Counted from the stretch's first letter, positions 15,516-24,756 are shown. The stretch is 64,000 nucleotides of DNA from Clostridia bacterium (GCA_017440755.1 JAFSGP010000016.1:55755-119754); one strand, 5' to 3'. Notes: a model not told the origin generated them from the letters alone. A program made the numbers and translations.

Positions 15516-16889
15516 ATGATTCACCAATATAAACTGGGTGGCTACAACATCGTGTTGGACATCTGTTCCGGCGCGGTGCACGTGGTGGACGAGGTGGCCT
15601 ACGACATCATCGGCATGTACGAAACCCATACCGTGGAGGACATTATCGCCGCCATCACCGCCAAATACCCCGCCACCACCGCGGACGAGGTGCGGGAGGG
15701 CTGCGCCCAAATCGAAGAATTAAAGGCGGCGGGGCAGTTGTTTACCCCCGACACCTTCTCCCCCATGGCGGGAGAGCTGAAACAGCGTACGAGCGGCGTT
15801 GTCAAGGCGCTGTGCTTACACGTGGCACACACCTGCAACCTCAACTGCTCCTACTGCTTCGCCAGTCAGGGTAATTATCACGGTGACCGTGCTGTCATGA
15901 GCCTGGAGGTTGCCAAGCGGGCGATGGATTTCCTCATTGAGAATTCGGGTACCCGCCACAACTTAGAGGTGGACTTTTTTGGCGGAGAACCGCTGATGAA
16001 CTGGGATATGCTCAAGGAGCTGGTTGCCTACTGCCGCGAACGGGAAAAAGAATGTGGCAAGCACTTCCGCTTTACACTCACCACCAACGGTGTGCTCATT
16101 GACGACGACGTCATTGACTTTGCCAACCGTGAGATGAGCAACGTGGTGCTCAGTCTGGACGGGCGCAAGGAGATACACGACCGCTTCCGCGTGGACTACG
16201 CGGGCAACGGCAGCTGGGACCGCATCGTGCCCAAATTCCAGAAGCTGGTGAAAGCCCGCGAGGGGAAAAACTACTATATGCGCGGCACCTTCACCCATGC
16301 CAATCCCGATTTCCTAAAAGATATCGAAACAATGCTGGATTTAGGCTTCACCGAGCTGAGCATGGAGCCCGTGGTGTGCGCGCCCGATGACCCCTCCGCC
16401 CTCACCGAGGAGGATATCGCGGTGGTGAAGGACCAGTACGAGCAGCTGGCGCAGCTGATGCTCCGCCGCCGCAAGGAGGGTAAGCCCTTCACCTTCTACC
16501 ACTATATGATTGACCTGCAGGGCGGTCCCTGCATCTACAAGCGGGTGTCGGGCTGCGGCAGCGGCACCGAATATATGGCGGTGACCCCTTGGGGTGACCT
16601 GTACCCCTGTCACCAGTTCGTCGGCGAGGAGGAATTCAAGCTGGGCGATATCTGGCAAGGGGTCACCAACACGCAGAAACAGGGCGAGTTTGCCGCCTGC
16701 AACGTGTACTCCCGTCCCGCCTGTGCGGACTGCTGGGCGAAGCTGTACTGCTCCGGCGGCTGTGCCGCCAACGCCTACCACGCCACCGGTTCGGTCACCG
16801 GCGTGTATGAGGCGGGCTGCGAATTGTTCCGCAAGCGTATGGAGTGCGCCATTATGCTGGAAGTTGCCAAAGCGATGGAGGAAGCGTAA
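15516..16889 (+). CDS. scfB: Radical-SAM SCIFF peptide maturase (thioether forming)
   Basis: 457 residues. An N-terminal RiPP-recognition-like region (1-75) is followed by the radical-SAM domain with C107, C111 and C114 (CNLNCSYC) binding the SAM [4Fe-4S] cluster, FFGGEPLMNW and TLTTNG motifs, and a C-terminal SPASM region rich in Cys (CGSGTEYMAVTPWGDLYPC, CNVYSRPAC, CWAKLYCSGGC) for two auxiliary clusters. It crosslinks Cys sulfurs to backbone carbons of the SCIFF peptide encoded 66 bases upstream. GAGGAG precedes the ATG. Its stop overlaps the start of the next gene by one base (TAATG). Confidence 0.95.
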   Translation: MIHQYKLGGYNIVLDICSGAVHVVDEVAYDIIGMYETHTVEDIIAAITAKYPATTADEVREGCAQIEELKAAGQLFTPDTFSPMAGELKQRTSGVVKALCLHVAHTCNLNCSYCFASQGNYHGDRAVMSLEVAKRAMDFLIENSGTRHNLEVDFFGGEPLMNWDMLKELVAYCREREKECGKHFRFTLTTNGVLIDDDVIDFANREMSNVVLSLDGRKEIHDRFRVDYAGNGSWDRIVPKFQKLVKAREGKNYYMRGTFTHANPDFLKDIETMLDLGFTELSMEPVVCAPDDPSALTEEDIAVVKDQYEQLAQLMLRRRKEGKPFTFYHYMIDLQGGPCIYKRVSGCGSGTEYMAVTPWGDLYPCHQFVGEEEFKLGDIWQGVTNTQKQGEFAACNVYSRPACADCWAKLYCSGGCAANAYHATGSVTGVYEAGCELFRKRMECAIMLEVAKAMEEA

Positions 16890-18217
16890 TGGATACGCCC
16901 ATCTGTGATTTTGTGCGGCGATACGCCGCCGATAATCCCCTGCGCCTGCATATGCCGGGGCATAAGGGAAAGGGCGAATTGGGCATAGAGCATCTGGACA
17001 TCACCGAGGTGGACGGCGCCGACGTGCTGTACCGCGCCGAGGGGATTATTGCGCGAAGCCAAGAGAACGCGACAGCTCTTTTCGGGGCACAACGAACTCT
17101 ATACTCCGCCGAGGGCTCTTCTCTGTGCATACGTGGTATGCTCCACTTGGCGTTGCTGTATGCCAAAGCAACGGGACGGCCGCCCCGCATCGCCGCCGCG
17201 CGCAATGCCCACAGTGTGTTTCTCACCGCCGCGGCACTGCTGGACGTAGAGGTGGACTGGCTACGTGGCACGGAGGACAGTCTGCTTACCTGCCGCGTCA
17301 CTCCCGAACAGTTAGACACCTACCTATCCCATACGCCGACGGTGGTGGTGTATATCACCAGCCCCGATTATCTGGGAAATACGGCGGACATCGCCGCTCT
17401 GGCTCAGGTTTGCCACCGCCACGGTACACTGCTGCTGGTGGACAACGCCCACGGCGCCTATCTGCGTTTTCTCTCCCCCTCCCGCCACCCGATAGACGCC
17501 GGAGCCGACCTGTGCTGCGATTCGGCGCACAAAACCTTGGGGGTGCTGACGGGCGGCGCCTATCTGCACATCGGAAAGAATGCACCCGCGCTGTTGGCAG
17601 AGCAGGCGGCCTCATCGTTGGCTCTGTTTGCCTCCACCAGTCCCTCCTACCTGATACTGCAATCCCTCGACCTTGCCAACAAGCGGCTGGCGGGGGATTA
17701 TCCCGCCCGTCTGGCTGCCTGCGCGGCGGCGCTGACTGCTCTTAAAGAGCGGCTGTCCGCCAAGGGGTGGCGGTTGGTAGGCGATGAACCACTAAAGCTC
17801 ACCCTCGCGCCGAAAAGCTACGGCTACACGGGGACGGAGTTAGCGGCGCGCCTTGCCGCCGACGGTATCCACGTGGAATGCAGTGACCCGGACCATTTGG
17901 TGTGTATGTTCACCCCCGAGGGGGACGAAGACGCCGTGTCCCGTCTGGAGCGCGCCTTAGACAGCCTTCCTCCCCGCTCCCCCATCACCACCCTACCGCC
18001 GCCCCTCCCCGTATTGCGGCAGCAGATATCCCCCCGTGAGGCTCTGCTTTCTCTCGGCGAGGAATGCGCAGCGGAGCACTGTGTGGGACGGATACTGGCA
18101 ACCCCCGCCATCACCTGCCCGCCCGCGGTACCTATAGCGGTATGCGGCGAGGTATTGGACGAACAGGCGGTAGCACTGCTGTGCTACTACGGCATTACCC
18201 ATTGCCGCGTGATATAA
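16889..18217 (+). CDS. PLP-dependent Orn/Lys/Arg decarboxylase family enzyme
   Basis: 442 residues; shorter than biodegradative decarboxylases (over 700) but typical of the clostridial SpeA-like group. PLP-lysine K215 lies in CDSAHKTLGVLTGG; D185 and H188 are in VDNAHGAYL, and the N terminus has LHMPGHKGKG. These enzymes make polyamines (agmatine, cadaverine, putrescine) from basic amino acids. The start is the ATG overlapping the maturase stop, with GGAGG 6 bases upstream, so translation is coupled to the SCIFF maturase. Substrate cannot be chosen from sequence alone. Confidence 0.88.
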   Translation: MDTPICDFVRRYAADNPLRLHMPGHKGKGELGIEHLDITEVDGADVLYRAEGIIARSQENATALFGAQRTLYSAEGSSLCIRGMLHLALLYAKATGRPPRIAAARNAHSVFLTAAALLDVEVDWLRGTEDSLLTCRVTPEQLDTYLSHTPTVVVYITSPDYLGNTADIAALAQVCHRHGTLLLVDNAHGAYLRFLSPSRHPIDAGADLCCDSAHKTLGVLTGGAYLHIGKNAPALLAEQAASSLALFASTSPSYLILQSLDLANKRLAGDYPARLAACAAALTALKERLSAKGWRLVGDEPLKLTLAPKSYGYTGTELAARLAADGIHVECSDPDHLVCMFTPEGDEDAVSRLERALDSLPPRSPITTLPPPLPVLRQQISPREALLSLGEECAAEHCVGRILATPAITCPPAVPIAVCGEVLDEQAVALLCYYGITHCRVI

Positions 18218-18221
18218 GCAT

Positions 18222-18260
18222 AAGTACACGAAACCATATATGGTTTCGTGTACTTTTTTT
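18222..18260 (+). terminator. Terminator of the SCIFF operon
   Basis: AAGTACACGAAACCATA / TATGGTTTCGTGTACTT with a T8 run: a perfect 17-bp stem. Confidence 0.92.
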
Positions 18261-18342
18261 GCGGTAAATACTGGACATTTGCTATATAAAAGAGTAGAAT
18301 AGGAGCATATGGCTACTCATAGATTGAAGGGAGGTATGCTCT

Positions 18343-19674
18343 ATGGAAAAGTGGGAGATATTGGACGCCGACGGCATCCCCACCGGCCGCACCATCGTGC
18401 GGGGTGAGCCACTGCGTGCCGGGGACTATCACCTGGTCGAGCATATCTGGATTGTAGACTCCAAGGGACGCCTGCTTATCCAGCAGCGCAACCCCAACCT
18501 GCGGGTTATGGCAGGCATGTGGGCGGCTACGGGTGGCAGTGCCGTGGCGGGCGAGGACAGCGAGAGCGCCGCACGACGGGAGCTGTTTGAGGAACTGGGT
18601 ATCCGCACCGCGCCGGGCGAAATGGTGTACGGCGGACGCATGCGGCGGCGCAACTCCTTCACCGACCTGTGGCTGTTATACCGCGACATCGATTCCACCG
18701 CACTGCGCCTGCAAACGGAGGAGGTTGCCGCCACCAAATGGGTGACGGCAGAGGAACTTATCGCTATGCTGCACGACCGCTCCTTCCACCACTACGGCTC
18801 TGCTTATTTTCAGTTTGTGTTCCGCGCCATTGAGCGAGGACGCCGCACCTTGTACGTCACCGATTTAGACGGCACCTTGCTGCGCAACGACCAGACCCTG
18901 TCGGAGCACACGGTGGAGACCCTCAACCGCCTGATTTCCCGCGGTATGATGATTTCTGCCGCTACTGCCCGCGGCACGATCGGCGTGCGCCTGATTGAGC
19001 TGGACAAAATTGCTTTCCGCCAGCCTATCGTTATGTTGGGGGGCGTGCTGCTGTACGACCTGTCCCGCCGCCGCATTCTGCACAGCTGCGATATGCCCGC
19101 CGCCACTGTGTCGGCGGTACTGCAGACCTTCCGCCGCTTAGGGCGGGAGCCGCAGCTGTATCGCCGCCGCGGGGACGAGGTGCATATTTACTACACCTCC
19201 CTGCGCCCGCAGGAGGCCGGCTTCGTCCGCCGCACCGACAGCCGCGGGCAGAATTTCCTGCGCTACTATCACCGCGTCCCCTACCTCAAGAACAGCCCCG
19301 CCCTCTTCTTCAGCTGTCAGGGAACCTATGCAGAACAGCAGCAGCTGGCTACGGCGCTGGAATCCGTTTCGGGCATTCGCGCGGTGCTGTATCAGGACAC
19401 CTATTTGGAGGACAACTGGTTTTTGGAGATTTGTCGGGACGATGCGGATAAGGAGCACGGCGTCCGCCGTCTGCGGCAACGCACCGGTGCCGACCGCGTG
19501 GTGGCTTTCGGCGACAACCACAACGATATTCCCATGTTCCGCGAGGCGGATTTGGCTCTGTGCGTCGACAACGGCTCCAACGAGGCAAAGGCCGTCGCCG
19601 ACGGCATCATTCCCTCCAACGAGGAGGACGGTGTAGCCGAATATCTCCACACAATCTACAACAGAAAGCTGTGA
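18343..19674 (+). CDS. Nudix hydrolase fused to a Cof-type HAD phosphatase
   Basis: 443 residues in two enzymes joined. Residues 1-165 are a Nudix domain of the IDI/YfcD type with the box G-x5-E-x7-REL-x2-EE-x-G at 65-87. Residues 168-443 are a HAD hydrolase of the Cof subfamily, with the nucleophile in TDLDGTLL (D174/D176) and the last motif GDNHNDIPM near residue 390. Both domains look catalytically intact. Nudix enzymes cleave nucleoside diphosphate-X compounds and Cof-HADs remove phosphates, so the fusion could act stepwise on one substrate. GGGAGG lies upstream. The CDF gene follows after 4 bases. Confidence 0.85.
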   Translation: MEKWEILDADGIPTGRTIVRGEPLRAGDYHLVEHIWIVDSKGRLLIQQRNPNLRVMAGMWAATGGSAVAGEDSESAARRELFEELGIRTAPGEMVYGGRMRRRNSFTDLWLLYRDIDSTALRLQTEEVAATKWVTAEELIAMLHDRSFHHYGSAYFQFVFRAIERGRRTLYVTDLDGTLLRNDQTLSEHTVETLNRLISRGMMISAATARGTIGVRLIELDKIAFRQPIVMLGGVLLYDLSRRRILHSCDMPAATVSAVLQTFRRLGREPQLYRRRGDEVHIYYTSLRPQEAGFVRRTDSRGQNFLRYYHRVPYLKNSPALFFSCQGTYAEQQQLATALESVSGIRAVLYQDTYLEDNWFLEICRDDADKEHGVRRLRQRTGADRVVAFGDNHNDIPMFREADLALCVDNGSNEAKAVADGIIPSNEEDGVAEYLHTIYNRKL

Positions 19675-19678
19675 TTAT

Positions 19679-20848
19679 TTGTTAAGCGAACAACTCATTC
19701 GCCTGTTTATTAAGCAGCCGCAGGATACCGCCTCTCCCAAGGTGCGCTACGCCTATGGACGGTTGGCAAGCTTTACCGGTCTCGTGTGCAACCTGTTGCT
19801 GTTTGTGGGCAAGCTGCTGGCGGGTATCCTCTCCGGCAGCGTGGCTATCATTGCCGATGCCTTCAACAACCTGTCGGACGCGGGCTCCGGCATCGTCACC
19901 CTGCTGGGCTTCAAGCTGGCTAGCGCCCCGCCCGACGACGACCACCCCTTCGGTCACGGACGAATGGAATATCTGTCCGCTATGGGGGTAGCGGTGCTTA
20001 TCATTCTGGCAGGATTTGAGCTGGCGAGCTCGGCTCTGGATAAGATTCTGCACCCCGTCCCCGCCCAATTCAGCTGGCTGACGGTGGGCATACTGGCGGC
20101 GGCCATTGCGGTGAAGCTGTGGATGGCGGTGTTCTACCGCCACGTGGGCAAGCGCATTCAGTCGGACGCCCTGTTGGCCGCCTCGGTAGACAGCCGCAAC
20201 GACGTTATCTGCACCGCTCTGGTGCTGGTCACCACCCTGCTGAGCCGCTTCTGCGCCCTTAGCATCGACGGCTACGTCGGTATGGCGGTGGCGCTGTTCA
20301 TTATGTGGTCGGGCTTCTTGGTCATTCGGGAGACCATCTCTCCTCTCTTAGGACAGGCGCCCAACCCCGAGCTGGTGGAGAATATCCGCTCCACCGTAAT
20401 GGAATTTGAGGGTATTGTGGGTATCCACGATATGATTATCCACGACTACGGTCCGGGGCGTACCATCGTATCCCTCCACGCTGAGGTGCCCGCCGACCGC
20501 CCCATCGGTAAGAGCCACGATATCATCGATAACATCGAAAACCGCCTGATGGAAAAGTACAATCTGGTCAGCTGTATCCACATGGATCCCGTAGAAACCG
20601 ATAATCCCGAGGCTCTGCGACTCAAGGAGATGGCAATCGGACTGGTCACCGCTATCGACCCCGCCCTGTCTATCCACGATTTTCGCGTGGTTGTGGGTGA
20701 CACCCACACCAATCTCCTGTTTGACGTGGTGACCCCCCACGGCTATAAGGACCGTGACGGGCTTTCTACCCGCATCAAGCAAGCGGTCCACGCCGCCGAC
20801 GAAAAACTGTATGCGGTGATTAAAATCGAAACCAGTTTTACCGGATAA
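19679..20848 (+). CDS. Cation diffusion facilitator (CDF) metal transporter
   Basis: 389 residues. Hydrophobic segments at about 30-58, 98-118, 128-148 and 170-220 form the transporter core; the metal-site patterns are DAFNNLSDAG (second helix), HPFGHGRMEYLS, and SVDSRNDV (fifth helix). The remaining 170 residues are a longer than usual cytoplasmic dimerisation domain. CDF proteins export Zn, Mn or Fe by proton antiport. The start is TTG, 4 bases after the Nudix-HAD stop, with only a weak ribosome site, so it probably depends on translational coupling. Confidence 0.9.
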   Translation: MLSEQLIRLFIKQPQDTASPKVRYAYGRLASFTGLVCNLLLFVGKLLAGILSGSVAIIADAFNNLSDAGSGIVTLLGFKLASAPPDDDHPFGHGRMEYLSAMGVAVLIILAGFELASSALDKILHPVPAQFSWLTVGILAAAIAVKLWMAVFYRHVGKRIQSDALLAASVDSRNDVICTALVLVTTLLSRFCALSIDGYVGMAVALFIMWSGFLVIRETISPLLGQAPNPELVENIRSTVMEFEGIVGIHDMIIHDYGPGRTIVSLHAEVPADRPIGKSHDIIDNIENRLMEKYNLVSCIHMDPVETDNPEALRLKEMAIGLVTAIDPALSIHDFRVVVGDTHTNLLFDVVTPHGYKDRDGLSTRIKQAVHAADEKLYAVIKIETSFTG

Positions 20849-20852
20849 CAAC

Positions 20853-20892
20853 AAAAAAGCGTACGAAAGGAAATTCTTTCGTACGCTTTTTT
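20853..20892. terminator. Bidirectional terminator
   Basis: AAAAAAGCGTACGAAAG / CTTTCGTACGCTTTTTT hairpin between the convergent CDF and MATE genes. Confidence 0.93.
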
Positions 20893-20894
20893 GT

Positions 20895-22232
20895 TTAAGG
20901 TTTTTCCAAAATCCGCCGCCATTTGCCGAAGCGGTAGATCAACACGCCTACCGCACCGTCAAACAGCCAGGACAGCACCCAACCCGCATAGTAGCCGTAG
21001 ATGCCGAAGGGCTGTATCAGCAGCCAGCTGATGATAATGCGGGCAAAGGAGCCGGTGATGGTGGTGATCAGCAGAGCTTTCATATACCCGATGCCACGGA
21101 AGAAATTGTGGAACAGGTTCGCCACTATGTTCATTACCAACAGCGGCATACAGTACTGTGCAAATGCCACCGTATAGTCCACCGCCAGCGGTGCGGCATC
21201 GGCGGCGAAGAACAGCATCACCACGGGACGAGCCAGCAAACTGCTGACCAGCAAAAACGGTGCGACGAACAGTAGGTTTTGCAAAAATCCCACGACCAAG
21301 CCCCGCTTTAACAGCCCGTATTTTTTGGCACCAAAGCACTGGGCGGTGTAGCTGCCCACCGTTTTGGCGGAGTTCTGATACACCGCCGCACTGATGTCGT
21401 AGATCCTTAGGGAGACCGTATAGCTGGCAGAGGCGGCACTGCCGATGCCATTGACCATTGGCGACAGTGTCAGCCCCGCCAGATACATCACCGACTGCTG
21501 CACCATCGTGGAGAGAGAGTAGCGACAAGTCTCCCCTACCGCACGGAACGAAAACCCACCTTCCCGACGGGAAACTCCCACCTTCTTGAAGGAGCGGGAC
21601 AGCTTCCACAGATACAGAGCGCCCACCACCGCCGAGGACACCACGTTGCCGAGGGCAAGCCCCTCCACACCCAAGCTGAACTGCGTAATGGAAACCACAC
21701 CTACCGTAATATTGAGGGCGGTGGAAACCAGCGACATCCACAAGGGGAAAGCGCCGTCCCCCATCGCATTAACAACAAAGACACAGTTGATGGAAAACAG
21801 CACGATGACGCGCCCCACCATACTAATGATAAAATAGCGGTTACAGCTCTCCAGCAGCAGCGGATCTACCTGCAAAAAGGAGTATAACGGATACCGAAAC
21901 AGCACAAAGCAAGTGGACAAAATCACTATCGCCGCCGAAAGAAACAGGTAATTGCTCACAACAACCCGTTTCATACCCGCATAGTCTCCCGCACCAAACA
22001 ATTGCCCCACGTAGATGCCCACACCCGAGCCGTAACCCCAGAAAATAGAGTTAATAAAGGTTTCCAGCGGTGCCACAGAGCCGATGGCAGCCAGTGCCCC
22101 GTCCCCCAGCAGTTTGCCCGCCAATATGGTGTTCACCACCGAGTAACATTGGGAAAATACACCCGCCAGCACCATAGGAATCGCAAACAGCAAAAAGGTT
22201 TTATAAATATTTCCGTTGGTCAGATTTTTCAT
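20895..22232 (-). CDS. MATE-family multidrug/cation antiporter
   Basis: 445 residues with about twelve hydrophobic segments, the usual MATE size. The N terminus MKNLTNGNIYKTFLLFAIPM and the VNTILAGKLLGDGALAAIGS segment are characteristic of the DinF/NorM-related clostridial group. It would export drugs or metabolites using Na+ or H+. Start chosen at the ATG 6 bases after AGAGG; an upstream ATG at 22262 lacks a ribosome site. Transcribed divergently from a DeoR regulator across a shared operator region, which suggests control by that regulator. Confidence 0.88.
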   Translation of the reverse strand: MKNLTNGNIYKTFLLFAIPMVLAGVFSQCYSVVNTILAGKLLGDGALAAIGSVAPLETFINSIFWGYGSGVGIYVGQLFGAGDYAGMKRVVVSNYLFLSAAIVILSTCFVLFRYPLYSFLQVDPLLLESCNRYFIISMVGRVIVLFSINCVFVVNAMGDGAFPLWMSLVSTALNITVGVVSITQFSLGVEGLALGNVVSSAVVGALYLWKLSRSFKKVGVSRREGGFSFRAVGETCRYSLSTMVQQSVMYLAGLTLSPMVNGIGSAASASYTVSLRIYDISAAVYQNSAKTVGSYTAQCFGAKKYGLLKRGLVVGFLQNLLFVAPFLLVSSLLARPVVMLFFAADAAPLAVDYTVAFAQYCMPLLVMNIVANLFHNFFRGIGYMKALLITTITGSFARIIISWLLIQPFGIYGYYAGWVLSWLFDGAVGVLIYRFGKWRRILEKP

Positions 22233-22272
22233 ACCATTCCTCTTGACAGACATTCGCTTCATTTTTATAATG

Positions 22273-22339
22273 ATTATACCTGTTTTTCATTTTTTATCAA
22301 TATATGTTCATTTTATTGATAAATTATCATTTTTTATCA
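22273..22339. promoter_or_regulatory. Divergent MATE/DeoR control region with TTATCA boxes
   Basis: A minus-strand promoter for the MATE gene reads TTGATA (complement of 22295-22300), 16 bases, TATAAT (complement of 22273-22278). Two exact 12-bp direct repeats CATTTTTTATCA lie at 22288-22299 and 22328-22339, and a perfect palindrome TGATAA-A-TTATCA at 22317-22329. One repeat overlaps the MATE -35 box and the other abuts the DeoR ribosome site, so the DeoR protein could repress both. Confidence 0.65.
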
Positions 22340-22354
22340 CGCGAGGTGGTCTGT

Positions 22355-23116
22355 ATGTCCCAAAAGCGAATTGATACCATACTCAATATCATCAAAGAAC
22401 AAGGGTACGTCACCGTCAGGTATTTGTGCGACCAACTGCATTACAGCACCGCCACCATCAACCGTGACCTCAACGACCTGCAACGGCAAAAGCGCATCAT
22501 TCGTCACTACGGCGGGGCAGAACTGGCGGAAGAAAAGGGAACGCCCTTGGTTTTCCGCTATCATAAGATGCGCCCCGTCAAGCGGCTGATCGCCGAAAAA
22601 GCCACCACACTGGTACAGGACGGGATGACGGTGTTTATCGACGGCTCCACCACCACCCAGTGTATGGGGCCCTATCTCAAAGGGCGCCGTGACCTCACAG
22701 TCATCACCAACAACCTCAACTTAGCCTCCCACCTGAGCGAAACAGACATCCGCTGCATCTGCCTGGGTGGCACCATCATCGAGCCTCCCGATATGATCGG
22801 TGGCAGTGAAACGGTGCGGCAGCTCCGAAGCTATACTGCAGACCTTGCCTTTTTCTCCACCGGCGGGCTGTCCGCCGACGGCAAGGTGTACGAATCCGAC
22901 GCCTACTACGACCTGCGCCGCACCATGGTGGAAAATGCCAAGAAAAGCGTGTTCTTGGTGGATCATCAGAAAATAAACACCCGCCTTGACCGCGTTTTGT
23001 GCGACCTATCGGATATCGCCGTGGTAATCACCGACTGGACGGTCCCGAACACGGTCAAAACCGCCTTTGCCGACACCTGTTTTATCCAAGTGGAGACCCC
23101 AAAAACCCAGAGATAA
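22355..23116 (+). CDS. DeoR/GlpR-family transcriptional regulator
   Basis: 253 residues, typical length. The N-terminal winged helix (1-58: MSQKRIDTILNIIKEQGYVTV, TATINRDLNDL, RHYGGAEL) is followed by the DeoR C-terminal sugar-phosphate sensor domain (IDGSTT, LTVITNNLN, CLGGTI, FFSTGGL, VLVDHQK-like FLVDHQK). These regulators usually respond to sugar phosphates. GAGGTGG precedes the ATG. It is divergent from the MATE gene and ends at a terminator. Confidence 0.93.
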   Translation: MSQKRIDTILNIIKEQGYVTVRYLCDQLHYSTATINRDLNDLQRQKRIIRHYGGAELAEEKGTPLVFRYHKMRPVKRLIAEKATTLVQDGMTVFIDGSTTTQCMGPYLKGRRDLTVITNNLNLASHLSETDIRCICLGGTIIEPPDMIGGSETVRQLRSYTADLAFFSTGGLSADGKVYESDAYYDLRRTMVENAKKSVFLVDHQKINTRLDRVLCDLSDIAVVITDWTVPNTVKTAFADTCFIQVETPKTQR

Positions 23117-23118
23117 CA

Positions 23119-23149
23119 AACAGCCGACGGGATTCCCGTCGGCTGTTTT
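23119..23149. terminator. Bidirectional terminator
   Basis: AACAGCCGACGGG / CCCGTCGGCTGTT hairpin between the convergent DeoR and ABC-F genes. Confidence 0.9.
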
Positions 23150-23154
23150 TGGCT

Positions 23155-24756
23155 TTATCTCATACCATTGGCGGCTTTCCACTCCAGATAGTCGTCGTAG
23201 GTCATCATCTTATCCAGCAGCTTGCCGTCTTTCAGCTCCATAATGCGGTTGGCCACCGTCTGAATGAACTGGTGGTCGTAGGAGGAGAACAGCACGTTGC
23301 CGGGGAAGTTGGTCAAACCGTCGTTGACGGCGGTGATGGACTCCAGATCCAGGTGGTTGGTGGGCTGGTCCAGCATCAGCACGTTGGAGCCGTACATCAT
23401 CATACGGGACAGCATACAACGCACCTTTTCGCCACCGGACAACACCTTGACAGGCTTTAACACGTCGTCGCCGGAGAACAGCATCTTGCCCAGGAAGCCA
23501 CGCAGGTAGGTCTCGGTGTTATCCTGCGAGTACTGATTGAGCCACTGAATCAGGTTCAGGTCGATGCCGTCGAAGAACTCGTTGTTATCCTTGGGGAAGT
23601 AGGACAGGCTGGTGGTGCCGCCCCACTTGTAGGTGCCGGCATCGGGCTCCAATTCGCCTGCCAGAATCTTAAACAGGGTGGTGGTGGCAATCTCGTCCTG
23701 ACCCACAAAGGCCACCTTGTCCTCTTTGTTGACGCGGAAGGACACGTTGTCCAGCACCTTCACGCCGTCCACCGTCTTGGTCAGTCCCTCCACCGCCAGA
23801 ATCTCCTTGCCCGCCTCACGGTCCATCTGGAAGCCCACGAAGGGATAGCGGCGGGAGGAAGCGGGCATCTCCTCCACCGTCAGCTTATCCAGCAGCTTGC
23901 GGCGAGAGGTGGCCTGACGGGACTTGGACTTATTCGCGGAGAACCGCTGAATAAAGGTCTGCAGCTCCTTAATCTTTTCCTCGTTTTTCTTGTTCTGCTC
24001 CCGCATAATGCGCTGAATCAGCTGGCTGGACTCATACCAGAAATCGTAGTTACCCACATAAATCTTAATCTTGTTGTAGTCCACGTCCACAATGTGGGTA
24101 CATACGTTGTTGAGGAAGTGACGGTCGTGGGATACCACGATAACGGTGCCGTCGTAGTCCATCAGGAAATCCTCCAGCCAACGAATGGAGTCGATATCCA
24201 GGTGGTTGGTAGGCTCGTCCAGCAGGATAATATCGGGGTGACCGAACAGGGCGCGAGCCAGTAGGATTTTCACCTTTTGCTTGTCACCCAGAATGCCCAT
24301 GCACTCGTAGAGAAGACCATCGTCCAGACCCAGACCCTGCAGAATTTGTCCCGCCTCGGTCTCCGCCTCCCAGCCGTTCATCTCGGCAAACTCGCCCTCC
24401 AGCTGGGCCGCCAGCTCGCCATCCTCGTCAGAGAAATCCTCCTTGGCGTACAGGGCGTCCTTCTGCTGCATAATCTCGTACAGGCGAGGATTGCCCTGAA
24501 TGATGGTGTCCAGAACCGTCTGGTCGTCATAGGCAAAGTGGTCCTGCTTGAGCACCGACATACGGGTGCGCTTGTCAATGATGACCTCACCCGAGGTGGG
24601 CTCCAAATCACCGGACAAAATACGCAGGAAGGTGGACTTGCCCGCACCGTTGGCACCAATAACGCCGTAGCAGTTGCCGCCGACGAACTTCAGGTCCACG
24701 TGCTTGAACAGGTCCTGCCCGCTGAAGTTAATTCCCAAATCAGACACAGTAATCAT
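23155..24756 (-). CDS. ABC-F family ATPase with one degenerate ATP site
   Basis: 533 residues: two ABC domains in one chain and no membrane segment, the ABC-F plan of ribosome-acting translation factors (YkpA/YbiT group). Domain 1 has GANGAGKST and LLDEPTNHLD but the signature is LGDKQ. Domain 2 has a good signature LSGGE but its Walker A reads GQDEIATTT, without the lysine, and its Walker B has LDQPTNHLD with Gln for the catalytic Glu. In the head-to-tail dimer these three changes fall in the same composite site, leaving one canonical and one dead site. The start is the ATG after GGAGGTACGG; upstream in-frame codons are leader. Confidence 0.9.
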   Translation of the reverse strand: MITVSDLGINFSGQDLFKHVDLKFVGGNCYGVIGANGAGKSTFLRILSGDLEPTSGEVIIDKRTRMSVLKQDHFAYDDQTVLDTIIQGNPRLYEIMQQKDALYAKEDFSDEDGELAAQLEGEFAEMNGWEAETEAGQILQGLGLDDGLLYECMGILGDKQKVKILLARALFGHPDIILLDEPTNHLDIDSIRWLEDFLMDYDGTVIVVSHDRHFLNNVCTHIVDVDYNKIKIYVGNYDFWYESSQLIQRIMREQNKKNEEKIKELQTFIQRFSANKSKSRQATSRRKLLDKLTVEEMPASSRRYPFVGFQMDREAGKEILAVEGLTKTVDGVKVLDNVSFRVNKEDKVAFVGQDEIATTTLFKILAGELEPDAGTYKWGGTTSLSYFPKDNNEFFDGIDLNLIQWLNQYSQDNTETYLRGFLGKMLFSGDDVLKPVKVLSGGEKVRCMLSRMMMYGSNVLMLDQPTNHLDLESITAVNDGLTNFPGNVLFSSYDHQFIQTVANRIMELKDGKLLDKMMTYDDYLEWKAANGMR

